Assembly (NCBI GenBank): GCA_025980625.1
Contig: JAICXG010000046.1
Location: forward strand, 1-14,541
Length of the DNA stretch: 14,541 bases
Direction: 5' to 3'
DNA from: Chthoniobacterales bacterium
GTDB lineage: Bacteria > Verrucomicrobiota > Verrucomicrobiia > Chthoniobacterales > UBA10450
Positions within the stretch are counted from its first letter, which is position 1, and every line of letters starts with the position of its first letter. Positions 1 to 6,548 of this stretch are shown here, in pieces. The notes beneath the pieces were generated by a model that did no database searches, had not been told where the DNA came from, and saw nothing but the letters and a program-made list of their open reading frames with translations. Position numbers and translations under genes: made by a program.

Positions 1-2739
1 CCAAAACGGCAGCAGTCTCAGATGCCCGTAGCTGAGGAAGTTTGGGTAACCGATGGCGCGAGCCAGCTCTTCGCAGGCGAGGTCTTTCTCGCCAACCCAG
101 GCCGCGATCATCGCGAAATAGACGACCATGATAGGCCCATTAATCGCGTCTTTTTCCACGGGAAGAAGCTCGACCGCGCGCCGACCCTCGCGCAGTGCAT
201 CCTCTTTGCGTCCGAGACCCGCGTCGATCAAACCAAGCACGCAGAGCGGCGGCCCGTAATTTGGTTGCGCCTGGATCGTCCTTTCCTGCAGCGCGCGCGC
301 GGCCGCGAAAGCCGACCGTGCTTTTCCTTCCTCTTTCAACATCCGAGCGATGACGCCTTCGATCACGGGATGACTTAAGTGTACGACGCTGGCGCTCAAA
401 GGCGCTTCGCCCAATGCGATCAGGGCATTGTTGGCGGCAGCCGCATCGTGCTCGGCCAGTGCGCACATCAGCCAGCCATCTGCGATCGCGCGGGTCGCGG
501 CGGCGTCTGTGGTGCGAATGGAATCGATGGTTTGATGCAGCGGCCGGGTATCGGCTTTCCAGTCCAATTCCACCAGAGCGCGCGCCACCCTGGTCTCATT
601 GTCGTTAGGCTCGATGTTCAAGGCGCGATCCAGGATCGATTTTTCTTCGGCATAACGGCGGGAAAATCCGCTGCTCAGCGCAATCTGCTGGAGTGTGAAA
701 ACGTTGCGCGGATCGAGATCAGCGGAACGCTCGAGATTTCGCAGCGCCTCATTTTGTTTGCCCTGACGACGTTGAATGTAACCCTTCAAGGCAAATACCT
801 GGGGATCGTTAGGGAGGGTTTGGCCGGCAACCTCCAGCTCAGCCAGAGCGCCGTCGTAATCGAGACGTCCTCGATAAAGATTTTCCGCGCGAGCGAGATG
901 CGCTTCGCCCGCGTCAGGACGCAGGCGAAAGGCCGCCTCGGTGGCTGCTTCGGCCAGCTCGAGGCGAGCGGGGGTATGGTCGAAGCCAAAGAAGTAAAGT
1001 TGCTCATGAGATTGAGCGAGCTGGCACCAGGCCTGGAGAAAGGATGGATCCTGCCTGACCGCCTGGTCGAGCAGACCGGACGCCTCCAGCAGATTTGCTT
1101 TCGCGCTGCTGCTATAGCTCGTGGTGAGAAGAAGGTTCCTGCCCCGAGTATAGAGATCGAAGGCAACGAGGTCGGCTGTGGGCGGACGCTCGAGGGCTAA
1201 TTGCTCAGCCGGCAAGATTTTGGCGTGAAGTTGCTCAGCGACTTTTTGCGCAATCTCGCTCTGGATGGCAAATGCATCTTTTAAATCGCGATCATATTGC
1301 TCCGCCCAGACGTGCGCGTCGGTGCGGGTATCGATCAACTGAGCGTTCACATGCACCCAGGCGCCAGTCTTACGCACGCTTCCCTCCAGCACGTGTGAAA
1401 CTCGGAGCGCATCGCCGATCTGGCGCATGTTTCGCGGGCCGCGATATTTCATCACGCTGGTGCGGCTGATCACCTTGAGATCGGCAATTTTCGCCAGCTT
1501 GGTCAAAATGTCGTCTTGGACGCCATCAGCAAAAAACGCGTCCTCTTTGGCAGTGCTCAGATTTTCAAATGGCAGCACGGCGATCCCGGTTGTTGGTGGC
1601 CGGCGGACCTGTTCGCTTTTCCAGACGATCAACCCCACCGCTGCGGCAAGGGCAACCAGCGACGCAGCGAGGAGCGCCGCGGTTGGATTTCGTCTCATCC
1701 ATTTGCTTCCCCAAGTGAAGAGGTCAGTGGGCCGAGCCAGGATTGGCTCACGCCGGAGCCATCGTTCAAGGTCTTCGGCCAGCGCGAGCGCCGAGAGATA
1801 ACGGCGCTGCGGATTTTTATCGAGGCATTTGAGGCAGATCGTGCCGAGATCGCGATCTATTTTCGGATTCCACAGTCGCGGTTGTCGCGGCTCGGTTTCC
1901 AAAACCAAGCGGACGGTTTCGTAGGTCGTTCTCCCGGCAAAAGGCGGATGGCTGGTGAGCAATTGGTAAAACACCGCGCCAAGTCCATAAACATCGGTCG
2001 CCGCAGTGAGCTGGCTCGTTTTGCCGGCGGCTTGTTCCGGCGCCATGTAACTGGGTGTGCCCATCACTTCCATCGTGCGCGTAAGAGTGCTTTCGGTTTC
2101 CACCAGCCGGGCCAAACCAAAATCAGTCAGATGCGGCTCGCCCTTTGCATCGAGCAGAACGTTTCCCGGTTTGATATCGCGATGAAGGATGCCGCGCTCA
2201 TGCGCATAGTGAATGGTGCGCGCCAGCTGCGCGATTAATTCTACTGCGCGACGGAGCGGCATCGGCTCGCGCTCGACCACTTCATCGAGCCGGCCGCCTT
2301 CCACCAGTCCCATGCTGAAGTAACAGGAGCCATCTCGTTCGCCTATTTCATAAATTGGAACGATCGATGGGTGGTTCAGGCTGGCGGCGGCTTCCGCTTC
2401 CAAACGGAAGCGCTTGAGGTCCGCCTTCGTCGCCCATTGGCCGAGTCCAATGATTTTTAATGCCACTGTGCGGTTAAGACTTTTTTGCCGCGCGCGAAAC
2501 ACCACGCCCTGGCCGCCCCGTCCGAGTTCTTCCAGCAACTCGTAATCGCCGAAGTCCGTTGCCATCCGATCAGAGGTGCGAGCACGCGGCGCCGATGCCA
2601 GCTCGACCGGCTCGTCAATTTCATCCTCTATGAAGAAGCCAAGACCTGTCTCCAGCAGGCAGGCCGTGCAAAGTCCTTCCGGCGCGTCGACAGGGATTTC
2701 CCCGGCGCATTTTCTACAAATTCTGAGGACGCTCGTCAT
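1..2739 (-). CDS. Ser/Thr protein kinase with zinc ribbon, TolB-like domain and TPR region (C-terminus beyond window)
   Basis: The frame is open for 913 codons from ATG at 2739 to the left edge, so the C-terminus is missing. The N-terminus has a zinc-ribbon-like pair of CxxC motifs (C8/C11, C24/C27). The kinase domain follows at about residues 66-340: Gly-rich loop GRGGQGVV (73-80), catalytic Lys95, HRDIKPGN (186-193), DFG (206-208) and APE (233-235), so it should be active. A single hydrophobic segment at about 353-373 places the kinase in the cytoplasm and the rest in the periplasm. Residues about 385-508 resemble the TolB/FlgO-like N-terminal domain seen in CadC- and adenylate-cyclase-type proteins (GIAVLPFEN at 385-393). 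The remainder is helical and TPR-like. The gene lies 33 bp downstream of an ECF sigma factor on the same strand, so it probably regulates or is regulated with it. Its substrate is unknown. No Shine-Dalgarno sequence precedes the start. Confidence 0.9.
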   Translation of the reverse strand, partial: MTSVLRICRKCAGEIPVDAPEGLCTACLLETGLGFFIEDEIDEPVELASAPRARTSDRMATDFGDYELLEELGRGGQGVVFRARQKSLNRTVALKIIGLGQWATKADLKRFRLEAEAAASLNHPSIVPIYEIGERDGSCYFSMGLVEGGRLDEVVEREPMPLRRAVELIAQLARTIHYAHERGILHRDIKPGNVLLDAKGEPHLTDFGLARLVETESTLTRTMEVMGTPSYMAPEQAAGKTSQLTAATDVYGLGAVFYQLLTSHPPFAGRTTYETVRLVLETEPRQPRLWNPKIDRDLGTICLKCLDKNPQRRYLSALALAEDLERWLRREPILARPTDLFTWGSKWMRRNPTAALLAASLVALAAAVGLIVWKSEQVRRPPTTGIAVLPFENLSTAKEDAFFADGVQDDILTKLAKIADLKVISRTSVMKYRGPRNMRQIGDALRVSHVLEGSVRKTGAWVHVNAQLIDTRTDAHVWAEQYDRDLKDAFAIQSEIAQKVAEQLHAKILPAEQLALERPPTADLVAFDLYTRGRNLLLTTSYSSSAKANLLEASGLLDQAVRQDPSFLQAWCQLAQSHEQLYFFGFDHTPARLELAEAATEAAFRLRPDAGEAHLARAENLYRGRLDYDGALAELEVAGQTLPNDPQVFALKGYIQRRQGKQNEALRNLERSADLDPRNVFTLQQIALSSGFSRRYAEEKSILDRALNIEPNDNETRVARALVELDWKADTRPLHQTIDSIRTTDAAATRAIADGWLMCALAEHDAAAANNALIALGEAPLSASVVHLSHPVIEGVIARMLKEEGKARSAFAAARALQERTIQAQPNYGPPLCVLGLIDAGLGRKEDALREGRRAVELLPVEKDAINGPIMVVYFAMIAAWVGEKDLACEELARAIGYPNFLSYGHLRLLPFW
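602..610 (-). repeat. GCCTAACGA repeat copy 1
   Basis: Exact 9-mer inside the kinase gene, in the TPR region. On the coding strand it contributes CCT AAC GAC (Pro-Asn-Asp). Confidence 0.6.
806..813 (-). repeat. CCTAACGA core copy 2
   Basis: The 8-base core only (preceded by C rather than G), in the kinase TPR region, encoding Pro-Asn-Asp in LPND. Confidence 0.5.
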
Positions 2740-2772
2740 TGAGGGAGCGGCGCTCGCCTTCTCTTTCACGGG

Positions 2773-3558
2773 TTACGTCCGTAGCACAGCAACGAGATGG
2801 CGCAGTTCATCTTCGATGTCGCTGGGCATGGCAACGGTGTGCGAAATTTCCTCCCGCAACAAGATTTGATAACGCCGCCGAAATCGGTGAAAGGCTTGCC
2901 TGACCGCATTTTCGGTCATGCCCAATTCCGCGGCGATCTCCGCCTTCGAAGGCGCTCCCGGTTCATCTGGCAGCAATTGTTTCAGCGAATCAAATAACGC
3001 GCCGTTACCCGCCATCCGATATTCATCTCTCAATCGGCTAAGGACTTCCTCCAAGAGCGCTGAAGCCCAGCGGCGTTCGTAGATTCGCTCGGCCGTCAAC
3101 GGGTCGGTTGGCTCCATATCGCCCCGCTCGTTCGCACGCAGCTTCTCTAACGGAATCAGTCGCTCTCCTTTTCCTCGCTTGACTGCCATCGCACGGCGCC
3201 GTTCGTCCACCAGAAAATGTTTGAGCGCCACAAGCAGATAAGAACGAAGTCGTCCTTTCTCCTTGCGAACAGTGTTCAGATCTTTGCGCTCCAATAACAA
3301 TGCGAAAAAACCCTGGGTGAGGTCCTCCGCCTCCTCAGGCCGGATGCCCTGTAGACGCAAGAAGCCATAAGTGGGTCGCCAATAAGTGCGGCAAACCTTT
3401 TCGAGCGCTTCTTCTGCCGCCGATGATTCACCTTGCGCCTCCAGCAGCACGCTCCAATGCGTGGTTGCAAATGCGATCCCTCCGTTTGGTCCAGCAGCTG
3501 CCGGACCAATCCCAATGAGAGAAGTCACTTCATCGCGAGCCGGCACGCTGCGATCCAA
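2773..3558 (-). CDS. ECF-type RNA polymerase sigma factor, kinase-linked
   Basis: This is a sigma-70-family protein of the extracytoplasmic-function type common in Planctomycetes and Verrucomicrobia, where such genes often sit beside Ser/Thr kinases. Near the N-terminus is FATTHWSVLL (30-39), typical of this subgroup. Region 2 spans about 58-125, with the conserved stretch RPEEAEDLTQGFF at 73-85. Region 4 is the helix-turn-helix around 204-238 (SKAEIAAELGMTENAVRQAF). It would recruit core RNA polymerase to a stress or surface regulon. The frame begins with TTG at 3558. GTG codons at 3546 and 3528 are alternatives, and no start has a Shine-Dalgarno sequence, so the 5' end is uncertain. No anti-sigma factor gene is adjacent; the downstream kinase is the likely regulator. 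That last point is inference from context. Confidence 0.88.
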   Translation of the reverse strand: MDRSVPARDEVTSLIGIGPAAAGPNGGIAFATTHWSVLLEAQGESSAAEEALEKVCRTYWRPTYGFLRLQGIRPEEAEDLTQGFFALLLERKDLNTVRKEKGRLRSYLLVALKHFLVDERRRAMAVKRGKGERLIPLEKLRANERGDMEPTDPLTAERIYERRWASALLEEVLSRLRDEYRMAGNGALFDSLKQLLPDEPGAPSKAEIAAELGMTENAVRQAFHRFRRRYQILLREEISHTVAMPSDIEDELRHLVAVLRT

Positions 3559-3698
3559 GTAAAAATTTGCTCGAAAGTCAAGGTTGTGTCCTGTCGTAGC
3601 GCGACCCAGAGCACAGGGCGTTAGTAGCGCTCTTCCTCACCCACCGAGGCGCAAGCGGCGCTTGTCACGGACGCGCTCTTTTGCGAACGTCAGCCCTG
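3559..3698. promoter_or_regulatory. Divergent intergenic region between sigma factor and glpX
   Basis: These 140 bases separate the divergent sigma factor and glpX genes, so promoters for both directions should lie here. On the plus strand TTGTCA at 3662-3667 could be a -35 box, but nothing convincing stands at the -10 distance. On the minus strand TTGACT at 3581-3576 has a weak TTGGAT partner 17 bases on, which overlaps the TTG start. I could not find a confident promoter or any RNA structure. Confidence 0.4.
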
Positions 3699-4763
3699 AT
3701 GCGGATCCCGAAACAGAATTACGACGACATCGAGCGCATCATCGAGCTGGACTTCGTTAGGGCAACCGAAGCCGCCGCGCTCAACTCCCTCCCCTGGCTC
3801 GGGCGCGGAGAAAAAGAAAAAGCCGATGCGGCCGCATGCGACGCGATCCGGGGCATGTTCGATCTCATGAACATCTGCGGCGAGGTCGTGATTGGCGAAG
3901 GGATCAAGGACGAAGCCCCCGGCATTTTCAAAGGCGAACAACTCGGGATGTGGCTGCCGGGGGCACCGCAGTTCGACATTGCACTCGACCCGATCGACGG
4001 CACGACCAACATTTCGAAAGGGATGCCGAACTCCATCACTTGCATCGCCGCCGCCAGTCCCGAGCCGGGAGTGAAGGTCGCGCTGCGCGACATTCCATCC
4101 TTTTACATGATGAAATTGGCCTACGGGCCCGAAGTGATCCGGAGTATGAAAAGATCGGGGATCGAGACCTTGAAACTCGAGAGCCCGATCGAGGAAACGC
4201 TCATCACGGTTGCCAAAGCGCTCAACAAACGCGTTCAGGATGTGGTCGTGATGATGCTCGACCGGCCGCGCCACAAGGAGATCGTGGCGGAAATCCGGCG
4301 GGTCGGCGCATCCCTGCGCATGATCGGTGACGGCGACATCGCGGCGGCAATGGCCCCATCCTACCCGGAGAGCGGGATCGATCTTTACGTCGGTATCGGC
4401 GGCGCGCCCGAAGCGGTCCTGGCAGCGGCCGGCATTAAATGTCTCGGCGGCGACCTGCAATGCATGATGTGGCCGCGCGACGAGAAAGAGCGCCAGAAAC
4501 TCGTCGCCGAAGGTCACGGCAATGATCTCGGGCGTGTGTTTTTTGCCGACGATCTCGCCAACGGTCGAAACATCATCTTTGCCGCGACCGGGATCAGCGA
4601 CAGCGCGTTGCTGCGCGGCGTGAAAGCGCAGGGCCCCAACGCCATCACTCACTCCGTCCTGATGCGAGCGAAAAGTAAAACCGTTCGCTTCATCCGTGCG
4701 TGGCACGATTTGCAAAACAAAACGATTCGGCTCCGCTCTGACAACCGCGAGCACCGCATCTAG
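3699..4763 (+). CDS. glpX: Class II fructose-1,6-bisphosphatase
   Basis: The enzyme hydrolyses fructose 1,6-bisphosphate to fructose 6-phosphate in gluconeogenesis and sugar-phosphate recycling, in the cytoplasm. The 354-residue product matches the GlpX family in length and motifs: IGEGIKDEAP at 65-74, the metal and substrate motif DPIDGTT at 97-103 and GDGD at 210-213. These belong to the lithium-sensitive phosphatase superfamily, and the metal-binding Asp and Glu residues are present. A TTG at 3681 in the same frame would add six residues. ATG at 3699 is preferred because the family consensus begins close to it; neither start has a clear Shine-Dalgarno sequence. Downstream come a small ORF and a crystallin-like gene. 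Some GlpX proteins also hydrolyse sedoheptulose bisphosphate, which cannot be judged here. Confidence 0.95.
   Translation: MRIPKQNYDDIERIIELDFVRATEAAALNSLPWLGRGEKEKADAAACDAIRGMFDLMNICGEVVIGEGIKDEAPGIFKGEQLGMWLPGAPQFDIALDPIDGTTNISKGMPNSITCIAAASPEPGVKVALRDIPSFYMMKLAYGPEVIRSMKRSGIETLKLESPIEETLITVAKALNKRVQDVVVMMLDRPRHKEIVAEIRRVGASLRMIGDGDIAAAMAPSYPESGIDLYVGIGGAPEAVLAAAGIKCLGGDLQCMMWPRDEKERQKLVAEGHGNDLGRVFFADDLANGRNIIFAATGISDSALLRGVKAQGPNAITHSVLMRAKSKTVRFIRAWHDLQNKTIRLRSDNREHRI
3754..3761 (-). repeat. CCTAACGA core copy 3
   Basis: The 8-base core in antisense orientation to glpX. It is read there as TTC GTT AGG (Phe-Val-Arg) in a conserved stretch, so this copy may be fortuitous. Confidence 0.4.
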
Positions 4764-4772
4764 GAAAGTCAG

Positions 4773-4779
4773 AAGGAGG
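4773..4779 (+). promoter_or_regulatory. Strong Shine-Dalgarno site AAGGAGG
   Basis: AAGGAGG stands 7 nt before ATG 4787 and is the only near-perfect Shine-Dalgarno sequence I found before any start in the window. It selects ATG 4787 over the ATG at 4780, which directly abuts it. Confidence 0.55.
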
Positions 4780-4786
4780 ATGGAAG

Positions 4787-4885
4787 ATGAATTACGACGA
4801 TCGCTCGGTTTCGATTCTTTCGCTCCTTTTCCTCGACAAGCTTCGCTCGCCTGATCAAATTCAAACAACCAATCGCGGCTTATGA
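4787..4885 (+). CDS. Possible 32-residue leader peptide coupled to the crystallin-like gene
   Basis: A 32-codon ORF starts at ATG 4787, seven bases after an AAGGAGG ribosome-binding site. Its TGA stop overlaps the ATG of the next gene as ATGA (4882-4885). The product begins MNYDDRSVSILSLLFLDKL, with a short hydrophobic patch and no recognisable domain. The strong ribosome-binding site and stop/start overlap suggest that ribosomes are delivered to the crystallin-like gene by translational coupling. The peptide could be a real microprotein or simply a loading device. No family is recognised and the call rests only on translation signals. Confidence 0.4.
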   Translation: MNYDDRSVSILSLLFLDKLRSPDQIQTTNRGL

Positions 4886-5280
4886 GACAAATACCCAAGA
4901 CCGAGCTGTCGCCAGATAACGGCGCAATCATCGACACGAAATGGAAACTTGGCCCGCTCAGCTATCACGCCTGTGCCGCCGGCCCCGAACATCTCCAACC
5001 TGTCGAGGGAAATTTCCGGCTCCCCGAGCTGATCATTTACGACCATATCTGCTTCAAAGGGGCCTACGCGCGGACCAACCTGAGCTTTCATTTTTTGGGC
5101 GATTTTTGGAACGATCGCATCAGCTCCCTCATCATTGTGAGCGGTATCTGGCGGTTCTATCGGGATGAGTACTACAAGGGCGACCACTGGGATTTGGGTC
5201 CGGGATTTTACGAATGCTTCTTTACTGAAGCTGGCCCCGACGACGTTGTCAGTTCCTTCCAGGCGATCCGGCTCACCTGA
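4882..5280 (+). CDS. Small beta/gamma-crystallin-fold protein
   Basis: The 132-residue product appears to contain one beta/gamma-crystallin domain made of two Greek-key motifs, at about residues 47-88 and 89-131. Each carries the calcium-binding signature N/D-N/D-x-x-S/T-S: NDRISS at 77-82 and DDVVSS at 120-125. The second key also has the characteristic aromatic/Gly pattern GIWRFYRDEYYKG and LGPGFYE (88-111). Microbial members bind two calcium ions and gain stability. There is no signal peptide or membrane segment, so the protein is probably cytoplasmic. The start ATG lies inside the stop of a 32-codon ORF, and there is no ribosome-binding site of its own. A physiological role cannot be inferred from glpX and mqnC as neighbours. 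Assignment is by motif only. Confidence 0.72.
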   Translation: MRQIPKTELSPDNGAIIDTKWKLGPLSYHACAAGPEHLQPVEGNFRLPELIIYDHICFKGAYARTNLSFHFLGDFWNDRISSLIIVSGIWRFYRDEYYKGDHWDLGPGFYECFFTEAGPDDVVSSFQAIRLT

Positions 5281-5365
5281 CGGTCTAACGAATCGGTGAA
5301 AGCCGTGACCGCCGGGCGGAGGTTCGCAAGTCGCTTCTTTCACGACCTGCACTAGATTGTTCCCG

Positions 5366-6457
5366 ATGGTGGCGCTCACGCAGGAATCGCTCGCCGACAA
5401 AGTGCTCGCGGGTGAACGCATTTCGGCGGCCGAGGCACTGGAACTTTATCGCTGGCCGCTGGCTGAGTTGGGCGCACTCGCCGATGCGCGCCGCAATCTC
5501 GCGAAGGAAAAAAGCTACGGTGGACGCGGACGCGAAGTGGTGACTTACATCATCGACCGCAACATCAATTACACCAACGTCTGCAACGTTTACTGCAAGT
5601 TCTGCGCGTTTTATCGGACGGAAAAGGATGAGGATCATTACGTCCTGACTCGCGAACAATTTGATCAAAAGCTGGATGAATTAACCGCCGCTGGCGGCGT
5701 CCAAATCCTCATGCAGGGTGGCCATCATCCGAAGCTTGGGTTGGATTGGTACATCGACCTGCTCCATCACATCCGCGAAAAATATCCGCACATCAACATT
5801 CACGGATTCAGTCCGCCGGAGTTCCAGCATTTCGCCGAGACCTTTCGGATGCCGCTGCGCGAAGTGATCACCCGTTTCAAAGAAGCCGGGCTCGGCTCGA
5901 TTCCCGGCGGCGGTGGCGAGATCCTGGTTGATTCAGTGAGGCAACGGATTGCTCCGCTCAAGTGTAAAACAGATCAGTGGCTCGAAGTCATGCAGGTCGC
6001 GCATGAACTGGGCTTGAACTCAAGCGCGACGATGATGTTCGGCCACGTCGAGACGATCGACCACCGGATCGAACATTTGCAGCGGGTGCGCGCTCAGCAG
6101 GACGCGAGCGGCGGTTTTACCGCCTTCATCTGCTGGACATTTCAAGCGCAGAACACGGTGCTGAAAGTGGAGCACCCGACGAGCTCGGCCGAATATCTGC
6201 GGATGCAGGCGCTCTCTCGGATTTTTCTCGATAACATTCCGAACATCCAAAGCTCCTGGGTAACTCAGGGCCCGGAGATCGGTCAGATCGCGCTCAAGTA
6301 TGGCGCGAACGATTTTGGTTCGGTCATGATGGAAGAAAATGTCGTGAGCAGTGCCGGCACGACCTTTCGGCTCGATGCCGCGAAGATCGAACGACTGATT
6401 CGCGATGCCGGCTACGAACCGCGCCGGCGCAACAATTGGTACGAATTGTTGCCATAA
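5366..6457 (+). CDS. mqnC: Cyclic dehypoxanthinyl futalosine synthase (radical SAM)
   Basis: MqnC cyclises dehypoxanthine futalosine to cyclic dehypoxanthinyl futalosine in the futalosine route to menaquinone, using S-adenosylmethionine and a [4Fe-4S] cluster. The cluster motif CxxxCxxC is CNVYCKFC at residues 73-80, in the context INYTNVCNVYCKFCAFYR shared by MqnC, MqnE and CofH. MqnC-type features include LMQGGHHP, HGFSPPE and GSIPGGGGEILVD. The 363-residue length fits the family. ATG 5366 is chosen; TTG 5357 would add three residues. No other menaquinone gene lies in the window, so the pathway genes are dispersed. CofH and MqnE are the nearest alternatives, but the overall match is to MqnC. 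Confidence 0.93.
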   Translation: MVALTQESLADKVLAGERISAAEALELYRWPLAELGALADARRNLAKEKSYGGRGREVVTYIIDRNINYTNVCNVYCKFCAFYRTEKDEDHYVLTREQFDQKLDELTAAGGVQILMQGGHHPKLGLDWYIDLLHHIREKYPHINIHGFSPPEFQHFAETFRMPLREVITRFKEAGLGSIPGGGGEILVDSVRQRIAPLKCKTDQWLEVMQVAHELGLNSSATMMFGHVETIDHRIEHLQRVRAQQDASGGFTAFICWTFQAQNTVLKVEHPTSSAEYLRMQALSRIFLDNIPNIQSSWVTQGPEIGQIALKYGANDFGSVMMEENVVSSAGTTFRLDAAKIERLIRDAGYEPRRRNNWYELLP

Positions 6458-6472
6458 TTCCGCAGTCCTGCC

Positions 6473-6503
6473 TTGACGATGCGGTTCGCATTCCACATCT
6501 AAT
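6473..6503 (+). promoter_or_regulatory. Candidate sigma-70-type promoter before bamA
   Basis: TTGACG at 6473-6478 and TCTAAT at 6498-6503 each match the housekeeping consensus at five of six positions, but the 19-nt spacer is longer than ideal. The site lies just after mqnC and 45 bases before the bamA ATG, where a promoter for the bamA-skp pair would be expected. Confidence 0.35.
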
Positions 6504-6548
6504 ACGCCAATTGATCGCTGATGGCGGCTTGCGGCCGCCCGCTTCTCT

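Noticed and set aside
786..1166. Minus-strand open frame of 126 codons within the kinase gene
   Set aside because: It is in another frame of the same strand, inside the continuous 913-codon kinase frame.
3553..3581. Minus-strand TTGACT with TTGGAT as a sigma gene promoter
   Set aside because: The -10 candidate is weak and overlaps the TTG start; it would only work with one of the downstream GTG starts.
3690..4937. Minus-strand open frame of 415 codons opposite glpX
   Set aside because: It lies antisense to a clear GlpX coding sequence, has His/Asp-rich composition typical of a shadow frame in GC-rich DNA, and shows no recognisable domain.
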